64,000 nucleotides of DNA from Berberis thunbergii (lineage: Eukaryota; Streptophyta; Magnoliopsida; Ranunculales; Berberidaceae): positions 310,001 through 374,000 of the forward strand of contig QNQO01000450.1 in NCBI GenBank assembly GCA_003290165.1. Reading direction: 5' to 3'. Below the pieces are notes generated by a model, which saw nothing but the letters and a program-made list of their open reading frames with translations, was not told the DNA's origin and made no database searches. Shown here piece after piece: positions 33,660-45,049 of this stretch. The position numbers were made by a program, and so were the translations under genes. Numbering within the stretch: position 1 is the stretch's first letter; each line of letters begins with the position of its first letter.

Positions 33660-34930
33660 GTGGGAGTCTAGTCAGTGTTTGTCCGCTGATGACGATGACT
33701 CGCCAAGGGATCATTGCTCTCAATATAGACAATGATCGCTAAACTTACCAGGTAAGCTTAGTCAGTTCGTGTCTGATGACGACGACTTCTGGTGCCCAAA
33801 AACTAATTCGCTCCTGATGATGATGACTCACCAAGGGATCATTGATTTCAATACATACAATGATCGCCAAACTTACCAAGTAAGCTTAGTCAATTCGCGA
33901 CTGATGACGACGGCTTCTGGTGCTAAAAGGCTAATTCGCTCCGCACAGGTCGCGATGACTGAGAAAGTGGGAGTCTAGTCAGCGCTTGTCTGCTAATGAC
34001 GACGACTCGCCAAGGGATCACTGCTCTCAATAAAGACAATGATGCTGAATTTACCAGGTAAGCGTAGTTGATTTGCGACTGATGTCGACGACTTCTGGTG
34101 GCCAAAGCCTAATCGGCTCCGAGTGGGTCGCGAGGGCTGCAGAAGTGGGAGTCTAGTTAGTGATTGTCCGCTGATGACGACGACTTGCCAAGGGATCATT
34201 GCACTCAATACAGACAATGATCATCAAACTTACCAAGTAAGCTTAGTCAATTCGCAACTAATGACGACGGCTTCTGGTGCCCAAAGTCTAATCCGCTATT
34301 TGTGGTCACGACAGCTGAAGAAGTGGGAGTCTAGTTAGCGTTTGTCCGCTGATGATGATGAGTCGCCAAGGGATCATTGCTCTCAATACAGACAATGATC
34401 GCCAAACTTACCAAGTAAGCTTAGTCAGTTCGCAACTAATGACGATGGCTTGTGGTGCCCAAAGCCTAATCCGCTCCTCGCGGGTCACGACGACTGAGGA
34501 AGTGGGAGTCCAATCACCGTTTGTTCACTGATGATGATGACTCACCAAAGGATCATAGCTCTCAATACATACAATGATTGTCGAACTTACCAGGTGAGTT
34601 TAGTCAGTTCGTGACTGATGACTCCTGGTGCCCAAAGCCTAATTTGCTTTGTGCGGGTCACAATAGTTGTGAAAGTGGGAGTCTAGTCAGCACTCGTTTG
34701 CTGATGACGACGACTCAACAACGGAACATGGGTTCAATACAAACAATGATTGTTAAACTCATCAGGTAAGCTTAGTCAGTTTGTGACTGGTGACAACAAC
34801 TTCTGGTATGCCAAGGCTAATCCGCTCCGCATGAGTCGCAACGGTCGAACAATTGGACACAGAAGTCAGCGCTAGTCCGCCAACACTAAAGGAGTCATTA
34901 CAGACAATGACTGAGGGAATCTGGTCAACC
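33660..34930 (+). repeat. Tandem array of ~178-bp monomers
   Basis: GTGGGAGTCTAGT-type landmarks recur at 33660, 33967, 34145, 34323, 34502 and 34675, so spacings are 307 (one full plus a partial unit), 178, 178, 179 and 173. Each unit has GATGACGACGACT, CCAAGGGATCATTGCTCTCA and AATCCGCTCC blocks. It sits between integrase and the antisense ORF in the non-coding 3' part of the Tat element. No reading frame is conserved between units. Confidence 0.85.
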
Positions 34931-34962
34931 CCTGGCCAACAACGACTTCCGCTAGTTAACTC

Positions 34963-34965
<3 letters not shown>

Positions 34966-35033
<68 letters not shown>
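34966..35033. repeat. (TA)n microsatellite at LINE 3' end
   Basis: About 34 TA units lie directly at the 3' side of the minus-strand LINE, where an A-tail would be expected. It may be the element tail expanded by slippage. Confidence 0.85.
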
Positions 35034-35037
<4 letters not shown>

Positions 35038-37749
35038 GAAAGCAAGCGGGGTTATTTAGGATCCCCGAACCCTAGAAAAGAAAAAAGAGTATGATAAAGT
35101 TTACAATCACTCATACGTTCACTCGTTACAGCATCCACAAGACAATAAACTTGACTCAAATCTTCAACAAAGAACCTAATTAGTTCTAGAATCACCGTCT
35201 CCAAATTGGGGAGTAACCCTGCAAAATGGTCTGCTACTAAAGTATTTGCATGATAGACCTGCCATAACTTTTCTTCCTCATAAGTACCAATTAATCCTTT
35301 AATCACTCTCATGACGTGATTTATACCTAATATGGACCTCAGGATATATGAGAAGTCGTCGTAAGGATACGAACCACAATGAATCATGATATAAAAACCA
35401 TTGAATGCTAGCATTAATCTAGCATCCATACAAGGTTCTAATAAGCATTTGCATTCTACTTGTATTATCATCATAAGTTACCTGAATTTAGGATTTGACT
35501 TCTTGCTACGAGAGGACCTTCGAGGAACATAGGCCGTGGGAGGCTGTATTGTGGTAACCTCACGTTCTTCTTCACTAGTGTTTTGCCCCACCTTTGCTGC
35601 TTCCTCTTCAAGTGAAGTTTGAAACTGCAGCAACTAATGCATCCTTGCCTATTTTGTCAATTGCTGAATGCACAGCCTTAACGCCTTGGGGTGTTAGGGA
35701 ATCCATGAGCGTTGTGGGATCTTTCCCCAGTCCTTCTATACCAGCGATTGCGCGAAGCACCTCCACCACTTGCATTGGGTTTTCTTCTGAGTTAGATATG
35801 GGGGTAGACAGACCTGGCTCTGTTGCTACTTCAGCGTCTGAATCCGCAGCCTGAATCGCCGTTTCAATCCCATTGGGTGAGTAACCTGCATCCCTACAAT
35901 CATCCTTGAATTCTTGTAATTGTTGCTCCTTTACAACAACAACCAAACTCTGCTGCTCTTTGAACTGCTGCTCCTTAGACGTATCAACAACATCTAATTC
36001 TAACATAGGCGGTCCAACTTTGGCAAGGAGGTGGTTTCTATTCTCAATCAAACTGCTATTATTTTCATTGATTGAGCTTTCTTGAAATGCATTGGCTGAA
36101 ACAGAACGAGAGCTTACCGATATGGGAAAAGCATCCTGGAACTGCACCAGCTCAAACCCAGCTTTAACTGCCGAATCAAGGCGTGCCAACGCTACTGTAT
36201 TCTCTGCTGAAACCAAGCATGCTAAATCTACTTTGTTCATTGCTGAATCGCTGCATTTTCTGTTGACTATCTCGTGCATTTTGAGACTCACCTTAGGAGT
36301 TGCACTCGCTAGGGCTGTGACCTCCAGATTGTCATGAGTAGAAGTCATTGCAACTGTCTGCTCAGTGTTTGATCCTATTATGTCCGCTACTACTGGTACC
36401 AATTGCAAAACATTATTTGCTAATAATCCACTGTCCATGTTCCTTTTGCTGCTAGTTTCGGATCCTATCTCAGCATTTCCATTCCCATGCTTAGCCTTGT
36501 CATGTTCCTTGCTAACTCGTGGTCTAAATGCATGCTTGCCTTTGGCAACAGTCCAGCCTGCGTCATTTTGTTGCGCAATAGGTATTTGGCTACCAATCGC
36601 TTTCCATATCTTCGTAACTGGCTTCGACTCATTGCTTTGCCTAGGACATTGTTGCTTAGAGTGCCCAAATACTACACACGTATAACATCTAATAGGAACT
36701 CAAGCATACTTTACTTCTACTACTCTTGTGACTTCATTGTCAATGACCACAGGAATCTCATAGGGTAATTGATTATGAGCAACCACTTCAACGCGGACTC
36801 TAGCAAAAGACATTCATGTTCCTTCCTCTGTATTCTTGTCAAGCATTATTGGGACTTCAATGACACTTGCTAGCTTTTGGATGCCAACTGGGTTCCATAA
36901 GAAAAGAGGGACTTTTTTAAGCATAACTCATATTGGAACAGATTTGAGTTCCTCCTCCTCTTCTTCCATAGTGTACGACCATGCTCTTATGATGAAGAGT
37001 CGACTCGCAATGTGGATGGAGCCAGTTTCCAGGGCATTGTTTCTATCTACTTCATCTTTAAACTTGAAGACAAAGGTCCTATCTCCATGGATATGCATCT
37101 CGAAGTTCCTGGTTCCCCAAACTTTGATTAATGATTCCTTCACATAGGTATATGCCAATCTTTTCCCAACAAATCGACCAATGAGAAGTTTCTCACATTC
37201 AACAGCTCTCCCTGAAAACTCAGCAGTCTGGATCTGAACTACCTTCTTTCCATCTAGTACTGTAGGTGGCTCATACTTAAGCTTCGTTGAGCCTGCAAAC
37301 TTCCCTTGCTTGAGTCTAGATACCCAAGTGCAACTAGGTGCAGTCCCTGCAGGCGGTGTACTCCCTGATCCTACATTAGGTTTGCTAGGATCGAGCTTCT
37401 TTGGTCCTGCAGTTTTTGCATTGCATGTTCCTAGGGTTTCCGTATTAGTTGTGTGTTGCCCTGCATCAAGCTGCCGAAAACCAGAGCTATCATCTAGGTT
37501 AGGGTTTTGAAGGATCCGTCGAATCGCTTCACCTTGTTCTTTGGGTAGGTCTCCTAGTTTGTTCAATAGTTCCTCATGAAGTCGTCCTGGAGAAGACTGT
37601 TCAACGGCCGTACCCCTAGTTGTTTCAAGAGATCTTCCACCAGGGGTTGGGGAAAGGTCTCGACTACCGAGATCAACCATACCTTCGTCCACCATGGATC
37701 CACTATTACTTTATACATTTTGTCGTTCCATCATTTCTTGGGAGAAGGC
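34970..37749 (-). mobile_element. Nested LINE lacking EN/RT
   Basis: Flanking duplications TAACTCCTAATAT (34957-34969) and TAACCCCTAATAT (37750-37762) differ at one base in 13. The minus-strand body carries ORF1 and a short RNase H-like tail but no endonuclease or reverse transcriptase. It splits the Tat element between its tandem array and its antisense ORF. The 3' side ends in (TA)n. Confidence 0.8.
35052..37695 (-). pseudogene. LINE ORF1 joined to RNase H-like tail
   Basis: ORF1 starts at 37695 (MVDEGMVDLGSRDLS). A DUF4283 region follows (37260-36930; GRFVGKRLAYTYVKESLIKV, FVFKFKDEVDRNNALE), then a CX2CX4HX4C knuckle near 36690-36645 (CYTCVVFGHSKQQC). A long variable region holds glutamine/valine stretches and a C-terminal SRSKKSNPKFR, stop at about 35480. 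Directly after it 35474-35052 encodes a region ending VYHANTLVADHFAGL, which resembles the RNase H end of plant LINEs (H.REAN.VADhLA). The ~2.5 kb of EN and RT expected between them is missing. Stops near 36926, 36830 and 36700 break ORF1. The RNase H assignment is moderate. Confidence 0.7.
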
Positions 37750-37939
37750 TAACCCCTAATATGTCACAATAGGAATATAGTTTGACCGAAGAAGATAGGC
37801 ATTCCGCCTAGCAGTACAAACTCTACGGTCTACAAAGCAACCAAAGCAAATACGACAATAGGGCAAAAACAACACTTTCATTCAAAAAACATGTCTATAC
37901 AATATCCGCCCAAGAAAAGACATTACATTCAATCTAAGG

Positions 37940-39479
37940 AGAAGCATCCTCCTCATCTGTTAGCCTCGCAGTACCAAAGCCCTCCCCTCGATTGATCAGC
38001 CTGAAAGCATCCCTCTTATAGCGGGCAAAATTAAGATCGATATCGGGGTGCTCTTCTCTAATCGATTTCGGGAGCTCCAGTCTACCCCAAATGACCTCAG
38101 ATGAGATCAGAGGCCTCCTGCTGGACACGTCAAATTTTGTTGTGCCCAACAAGGCCTCATTGTGTGAGTGCTCCTTCGCCAACAACCGTTCCGCCTCCAA
38201 AACACCGCGAAGCCCCTCGTCAACTGTGACCTGCAGCTGCTGCTTTTCAACGGCCCATTCTGCCTCCGCTAACTTTCTCTCGGCTTCCTGAGCCTCTCAT
38301 TCAGAATACCACTTGTCCACAGTTGCATCCAGGCACTCTTGTTCAGCCCTAGTCCGCCTCAGTTCACCACAGGTTGACTTCAATTCGGACTCGGTAGCCC
38401 TCAGCCGAGCCCTAACATCAGCAATTGCTGCATCGGTAACCAGGGTAGTGGCCTCCTCGCCCTCGCGGTTCGTGACAGTGCCAGAACCTTTCGCCCAATA
38501 GAAGGCATCCAATTACGACATCTGTAGATCAGTGAAGGCCTTCTCCAAAGCAAAGACCCTCTCATGGGCTTCAGGGTGCAGGAAGACAGGACCATACGGC
38601 TTTGAGGCGCGAGTACTAAGGGGAGAATTCGCACTGACAAAAATCAGCCTCTTCCTCGGGATTACAATAGAAGGTACATCCTCCTCCAATTTAGCAAGCC
38701 GAGAAGGGTTGAGCAGGGCTAGGCTTCTCTTCCTCATACGACGGGCAACCACCCCCTCAGCCAATGAACCTGACACGAGGTGAGCGCCATAAGAGCACCG
38801 CAGCAACCTGCTACGCGTGACATTGCCTGACATTACAACCTCCTCAACAAAAATCAACTCTTCCTCGCTAAGAAACGGAATAACAAACTTCCCTGGAAAA
38901 AAAAGAAACAATGTAAGAACCCGTGTCGCAGAAGGAACACACGAAGATATGCATGTACCAATGACCAGGGAACTCACAGAGGTCAAATTGAAAGTGTCGA
39001 GACACTCTACGACTCCCAAGCCTGAAGTAACTAGAATCCGCCGCAGCCAAGAACCATTGCTTCCCCCAAGATTCGGCGTTGTTCGTTGTCAGTCACAAAC
39101 AAGAAGGACAGGTCAACATGCAGATACCCCTGGAATCCAGTCAAGCATTGGTCAAGTGATGAATCATTGATGAATTCAAGCGAAGGCCAGCGTCATGAGC
39201 CTTCAAGAGAATTGTGAGCAATATCTTGAACCCGCTCGGTGCCATTTGAGTGGGAAGAATGCAAAAATGGGTAAAGAAGCATCAGACATCATCCGACATC
39301 GAAAACCAGAGCCCGGACTCGAACATACCTCGGTACAAGCCTATAAACCCATGAGGAGGCACATTCGGACCTAGAACTCCAAACGCATGAACATTTTTCA
39401 AATCTCCAAAGATACGGTACAGATTACGAAGCCTAATCAACTCAGCTTCGTCAACCAAGCTACCATCGAAGAAATTCAT
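37940..39479 (-). pseudogene. Antisense extra ORF of Tat element 3
   Basis: Minus-strand order: 39479-39282 with LRNLYRIFGDLKNVHAFG and GFIGLYRGMFESGLWF; 39240-39130 with QMAPSGFKILLTILLKAHDA; 39050 region ADSSYFRLGSRRVSRHFQFD; then a basic linker, and a long charged coiled-coil tail (RARLRATESELKSTCGELRR at about 38440, EAERKLAEAEWAVEKQQLQV at about 38280) ending at 37937. It is homologous to the plus-strand frame 25235-25848 in the other Tat element. Function is unknown. Several stops and shifts are present. 38513-39019 remains open for 168 codons in another frame, probably by composition. Confidence 0.6.
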
Positions 39480-39775
39480 CAGACAATGGATAACAGATCC
39501 TTTTAAGAAAGTTTAACGTTGTTAGCCATTGGAAAGGAAAACAAGTACTGTGGTTCTACAAGGTGGTGCAGATAACAATGGGAAAATCTTATTCAGAGCA
39601 GTAAATATTTATAAGGGAGACAAACCAAACTTTCCCTCCTCGAGCAATCATGTACTCATTAAATGTCATGCGCCGCTCGAAACCAACGCTTTGAGTCCAA
39701 TCATCACGATGGTACAATTGTCTTTTCAAAGAGTCAGTGGACCAACTTAACACCCCATTGACTCGGGGGAGTAGT

Positions 39776-40462
39776 AAATGATACATAAAAATGGTCACAC
39801 CCTAGAGTCGTACACGTGTCACGATGATCTCGAGGAATTACGGCCTCAAGCATCAGCCCAACACTGGTCCTCCCCAAGCAGTTCTAAGTCCGCCCAAATG
39901 CGGTCCGCCAGGAGGACCCGAACTCTCACAGCATGTTAGGCCCACATGTCTCACAACTATCCTCAATACCCATAAGCCCTCTTAAGGCAAGTATCTCAAG
40001 GATCAGCATCGGACTGGCAACTACAGTTGTTCTCTGCTTCCAACTAGGAAGCAAACACCAATGTATCTTCCACACAGGGAACTCCCTTCTATGGATTGTT
40101 CTTGGATTGGGAACTATCTCTCGCATATCTAAGTGCAAGGGGCTAACAGGGAACTTCCCTCCTACAACACGACTCCTAATTAGGGAGGGATCTCGACAAA
40201 GATCTTCTTCCTAAACTACGCCCACGATGGCCTGGTAGAGCCAGGACTTCTTGCACTATAAATAAGACATGAGGTTGGTAAGCTAAGGTACGCTTCAAAT
40301 TCCTTGTTTACAACATTACGCCTTCCTTGTATCCTTGTCTGACTTTAGCATCATAGTGCCATCGGCCACTCCATGGTGGTCTGTGGCTCATTTGAGTAAC
40401 TTGTGCAGGTCGACAGGTCAACGAAATTAGGTCAAAGCAGGGAGCGGAAAAAGACTGCATCA
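39776..40462 (+). repeat. 3' LTR of Tat element 3
   Basis: 687 bp aligned end to end with the LTR at 27797-28484 (opposite strand). The start has decayed from TGATGATACA to AAATGATACA; the end is GACTGCATCA. The polypurine tract precedes it. The flank AATACTAATAC belongs to an older repeat. Confidence 0.85.
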
Positions 40463-40845
40463 AATACTAATACATGTATTCAAACTTAGAACCATACATG
40501 TACCTAGACTAAATATAAATGACTCAAAATTAAATAAATGGAATGTACCAAGTTCAATTAATCAAACCTCAAACTCATTTACCAATGGAAGTTCATATAG
40601 ATGGATTAGATTGAATATCATTTTCTAATTATATATTAATTATATAATACTAAGAAACCAGGTTTTGTAGCCATGTTGAGGTGTACATCCACATCACCAA
40701 CTTGGTGGCCTTGATTTGGCTTGTGGTCCATTTTACCAAAAAAGAAAAAGGAAACCAGGTTGATATGCGATTAGCAACTCAGACACATCTTCTTGGCATA
40801 CATATTTAAATCATATCACAGCAGGGAGAGATAGTCTTAGGCTAA
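40463..40845. repeat. Dispersed repeat, copy A
   Basis: Direct repeat of 44391-44785, from AATACTAATACATGTATTCA to GTCTTAGGCT. It contains the CTAAGAAACCAGGTTTTGTA GCC...CACATCACCAAC block related to the foldback element at 24332. Copy B lies next to a primer site and gag, so A and B may be remains of an LTR pair. Copy A is cut on the left by the Tat insertion. Confidence 0.65.
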
Positions 40846-40945
40846 CCCACTCTTGTGTGCTCTAGTGAGACTGTTAGTGGCTGCAATGGCACGGTTTAAG
40901 CAAATGTGAGATGGAGAGAAGCGATCAGAGCTAGCGTGACAGATC

Positions 40946-43100
40946 AGTGGTGTTGGCTATTGTGTTTGTGGTTGCCAAGACTTATGAAAACATAGGTCGA
41001 AATGGAGTGGCTACGTGGGACGAACCTATGAAAAGATAACATTGGTAGCGAGATAGAAGGTCAGGTGAGAGGGAGATGTGATGATAGATTTCTGGCGATC
41101 TGATGTAGAAGAAAAGGGTGATGTTGTGGTGGTTGTTAAGGTCGACAGCGAGAGTAAAAAAAATGAGATGGTGAGATGAGGTAGCTAACGAAGGATCTAT
41201 GATGTTGTTGTGGCTGTAATGGTTGGCGAAAAAGAAGAAAATCGTGGTGGGATGGTGTGGTTTGTCTGCGTGAAGAAAAAGGACAAGTAGGAGAAGAAGA
41301 AGATGTCAATAGAGAAGTGTGATAGTGGTTGACGGTGTTTCTAGCAAGCGAGAAAAATTGGTGGCGAGAGACGATGACATGGATGTGTGCGTGAGAGAAG
41401 AAGAAGGAGGCGATGGTTTGTGTGTAGTGTGTTAGTTATGGCTGAGATCGAGAGAGAAGGGAAAAGGGGTAGGTGTTGTTTGGTTGTGGGAGGCTGTCAG
41501 AAAACAAAGAGGGAGAGAAAATGGGATGAAGGGGAATAAATAATTAAGAATTTACGTCAACTGTGGACTTGGGCTTCGCCGTGCCTCTTGTTCAGTACTT
41601 GTTTTTCCAAATTCGCCGCGCTAATACGATTCATCATTTAATCTCTAAATCCTACAAGAACATGAAAACAAAATAAGTTTATACATAATTTATGTATAAA
41701 TTATATGAATATCAGTGCTCGATGAAGATACGAAAGAAGAGATTTAAAACATAGATTGTTGAATTTGAAGATAATAACTGTGGAAAAGAATAAATTATGG
41801 AAACACAAACATCTCACATATAATCATGAAAAACAAACTTTTCAAATAATGAAATGAATATGATCTCATTGATAGGAACATAATTACTTTTGATAATGAT
41901 CAAACAACATATTTCTCGTATATTCAATCTCCACATCTACAGCCCAAACCTTTACTTAAGATCAATTAGATGTTTATTAGGTTGTAATGGGACTTAGATT
42001 ATGGCTGACAGGAATGAAAAATGATATACAAAAATTTATCTGAGAATGGATACACTTTTTAATAAACACATACGGCAGTGAAGAAAAAATCAATGTTGTA
42101 CACTATTAATTTTTTTTCTCAATTATTCATTATATTTTTCGATTGATGCATCATTCTTATTTTTAATCAATGACATGTTTTCCCCTTCTACAAAATATAA
42201 CATTTAAACCTTGAGAATTCATGGAATATTTAATTTCAACTCTTTCCATTTGCATATTCCTAAATTATATCTTGTAATATAAATTCTCAGGGAAATTGGG
42301 TAAGCATAAAAACAATATGGCATATTACTCAATAATTGGAGGAGTTAATGGTGAATCAGTTAGCGAAGAAAAGGTTATTCAAAGGTTTAAATGGCTACAA
42401 AAAGATACTTATTACTAGGTAGGCTAAAAGACTAGAGAGCGGTTCAAAGAAAAGTGTCTATATCACTTCCTAAGTTATAGTCGGTATTATGGCATCTCAA
42501 TTGAATAAACCCTAAAGTTTTAGTGTAATGATTCAATTTTAATGTCAATCTCAAAACAATCAATAAGAGAAACGACAATAATGAGATAATCAATGAGATA
42601 ATGTGGACTATAGAAAAATCATTGTTTATTGAATAACCCTCAAGAAAAATATAATGACTTAAAAACTCACAAGGGTTAAGTCTCAACTATTATTATAAGG
42701 CTTTATAGTTAATTATCTCACCCATCAACTTCAAATTATGTTAACTTGGCTTATAATGCAAGGATAGTCGAATTGAAAAACCTCATGAAATATATCTAAC
42801 ATAAAGATAATATCAAACTTCATGTCTTCTTGTTAATATATCAATGCAATAAGTGATAACATGTATTTTCTCATATTTAAAAGCAGCAAACAGTTAAAAA
42901 ACATATTCTCTATATTGGAAAGGAACATTCTATAAGCCCATGAAAATGATTTATTTTTTGTAAATTCACCAGAACTTCATATTTTTGAAAACTGCACAAA
43001 AGAAAATTTTCAACTTGTTTTACAATTGGGTAATGGCTCTAATCGACATGGAACCTTTCTCAGCTAGCCACCTCTTTTATAAAAAAATAAAATTTCAACC
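40946..43100. other. Intergenic; small F-box-related scrap
   Basis: 40946-41540 is G/A-rich with many GAGATGG/GAGAGAAG stretches and no frame of interest. 41716-41780 (CGATGAAGATACGAAAGAAG, GATTTAAAACATAGATTGTT GAATTTGAA) matches 22468-22530 of the F-box pseudogene. The remainder is AT-rich and unrecognised. Confidence 0.5.
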
Positions 43101-43286
43101 TACTTCTCAATCACACACGATGTTTTGTACTTCTCCACTTTTGTAGTGTTTGTTTTATTCCTTAAAACCTCCCTTCCACTCCATCTTCCTCAATCTCCAT
43201 CCTTCCCCCAGAACATCATACTCAAATCGATCATTGAAAATAATCACATAAAAAATCCCAACTTTCTCTTGATCTCCCAAAGCCAA

Positions 43287-43600
43287 ATGGTACTAAACCC
43301 TAAACTCTCCGGCCACAAACGACCCTCCATCTTGATCTCCCTCTTCACGCGTCTCATCTCCTCCACCATCAACACCCAATCTCTCACCCCACTCAAAAAC
43401 TATACCTTCATCACCCTACTTACACCAACCCCACGAAACCACCCTAATTCCCCACAACCCCACACACAAAACAACCCAAAAAAGACCCCCAAACCCTCTT
43501 ACAAACCCCCTTTTTTGGTCGACCACTCCGACCTAAGATCCCACATGTCTAACCTCCCATTCGAATTCCAATTCAGCTATGCCGAGACCAACCTCGCGGT
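43287..43600 (+). pseudogene. CRS2-associated-factor-like N-terminal fragment
   Basis: The frame from ATG 43287 gives a basic, Ser/Pro-rich N-terminus that could be an organelle presequence, then KPSYKPPFLVDHSDLRSHMS followed by NLPFEFQFSYAETNLAV. The latter is very close to the conserved SDLPFDFRFSYTETNPAV region near the N-terminus of plant CAF/CRM-domain splicing factors. Those assist group II intron splicing in organelles. The expected continuation (the REPkfSPFGP.R.dR.WTG block and the CRM domains) is absent: the match ends at a junction with retrotransposon gag in opposite orientation. A leader-like stretch at 43090-43286 precedes it and has a second partial copy at 51136-51235. It is a captured or truncated gene fragment. 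Confidence 0.7.
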
Positions 43601-44074
43601 TCACTTTTTTCCTTCACAAATTCTTTGTTTCTATAAATGTTCCCACCAATGCGAAACATGTCTTTTTAGCTTAATAGCCACCAACTTCACCTTATGTTCC
43701 TCCTCAATTTCTTTGTAGTCAAAAACTCGTTCCACTGTATGAAGCCAATCAACAAATTATTCGGTTTGCATCTTTCCTTTATATTTTGGAATGTTTACTT
43801 TGATGTCTAGTACTTGGTGTTGATAATGATGAATTTTTCCTCGATGCCTTTGACGCTCATCTTCACTAGAGTCATGTTCATGTGTTTAATAAAAAAGGAT
43901 TAGCATCTTCATCTTCAGAATCATGATGAGATTCTTTATGCTCTTGAGTTTCAACATGAGCAAGTCATTCCTAAAGCTGCTGCAGTTGCCTTCTTAATTA
44001 TTCCACTCAATATCATGAAGATCCTTTTTGCATACTGGAGGTTCTTCGTTATAGTGTATACCACGACCAACCAT
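43600..44074 (-). pseudogene. Chromovirus-type gag fragment
   Basis: From ATG at 44074 (minus) MVGRGIHYNEEPPVC begins 13 bases after the primer site. Further down, FVDWLHTVERVFDYKEIEEE (about 43765) and HKVKLVAIKLKRHVSHWWEH (about 43700) match the Gag core of plant Ty3/Gypsy elements. Stops and shifts occur (about 43993, 43890, 43637). The frame ends at the junction with the host-gene fragment at about 43600; nothing of pol is seen. Confidence 0.75.
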
Positions 44075-44086
44075 TGTAGAAAATGA

Positions 44087-44107
44087 CCTGAATCTGCTCT
44101 GATACCA
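44087..44107 (-). other. Primer-binding site (initiator tRNA-Met)
   Basis: On the minus strand TGGTATCAGAGCAGATTCAGG; the first 12 bases match the standard plant tRNA-iMet primer site. It sets the polarity of the element as minus. Confidence 0.8.
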
Positions 44108-44785
44108 AACTAAACCGGACAAATGAAAAAAATTTATGATGTAACTTCACATATGCGAAAAATAAGGAATACTCGCCAATCAAGGAATCCACCAAGAGAT
44201 TGGAGTATGAAAGGGTGTTTATCTCGCCACTCAAAGGAATCCACCTAGGAGATTAGAGATAGTGAATTAGGAAGAGCGCTCTTCACTAATAATATATTCT
44301 GAATTTGCAATCTGAATTGTCATTTCATTCATAACTAGCTTATATAAGAATCATGGAACATCCCTCCATGAATAGTTTCATCTCTAATTAATACTAATAC
44401 ATGTATTCAAACTTAGTACCATACATATACCTACACTAAATGTTAATGACTCAAAATTAAATAAGTTGAATGTACCAAGTTCAATGAATCAAACCTGAAA
44501 CTCATTTATCAATGGAAGTTCATATGGATGGACTAGATTCGGTATCATTTTCTGATTATATATTAATTCAATAATGCTAAGAAACCATGTTTTTCAACTA
44601 GGTTTTGTAGCTATGTTGAGGTGTACATCCACATCACCAACTAGTGGCTCGATTTCGCTTGTAGTTTATTTAACCAAAAAAGAAAAAGGACACCAGGTTG
44701 ATCTGTGATTAGCAACTCAGACACATTTTTTTAGCATACATATTTAGATCATATCACAGCGGGGAGAAACGGTCTTAGGCTTCTT
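44108..44785 (-). repeat. Probable LTR / dispersed repeat, copy B
   Basis: This block lies directly outside the primer site and so should be a 5' LTR. Its right part (44391-44785) repeats 40463-40845. It includes a stem-forming CTAAGAAACCATG...CACATCACCAAC piece. The exact LTR ends could not be fixed: no TG/CA pair with a duplication was seen. Confidence 0.5.
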
Positions 44786-45049
44786 ATCCTTTCTTAAACC
44801 AGGTTCAGGCACATCATCTTATTTCTTCTTACACCTGGTTTTGAATCCGCTGTGATTGATTTTGGAAGTAGGGAGAGACAGTCTCAATCACATCTTTTTC
44901 TTCTTAAGTTTGCACTTGTAAAGGAACACCATTTAGGTAAACCTCTCTCTCCTTTTCTCTTGGTTTATTTTACTATGCTCTGTTTCGTTACTATGGAAAA
45001 ACCCGATTTCTCCTGACAGTAACTATTCATGAACATTGTTACTATTGGA

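Larger units (their letters stand above)
31790..40462 (+). mobile_element. 5'-truncated Tat-lineage retrotransposon with nested LINE
   Basis: The plus-strand order is RNase H, integrase, a 178-bp tandem array, an inserted LINE (34970-37749), an antisense extra ORF, a polypurine tract (CTCGGGGGAGTAG ending 39775) and a 3' LTR. The 5' LTR, gag, protease and RT are missing; similarity starts abruptly at about 31790. This layout with an antisense ORF near the 3' LTR is characteristic of Tat elements. The flank right of the LTR (AATACTAATACATGTATTC) continues an older repeat found again at 44391. Confidence 0.8.

Noticed and set aside
33660..34930. Regular repeats suggestive of a CRISPR-like array
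   Set aside because: Units are 178 bp, diverged throughout, with no repeat/spacer structure, and lie inside a plant retrotransposon.
35594..37510. Several plus-strand open frames (e.g. 36365-36685)
   Set aside because: Shadows of the minus-strand LINE ORF1, whose knuckle and DUF4283 blocks define the real frame.
43125..43286. Extension of the CAF-like protein upstream of ATG 43287
   Set aside because: This part aligns with a non-coding scrap at 51136 and reads like a leader; it is open only by chance.
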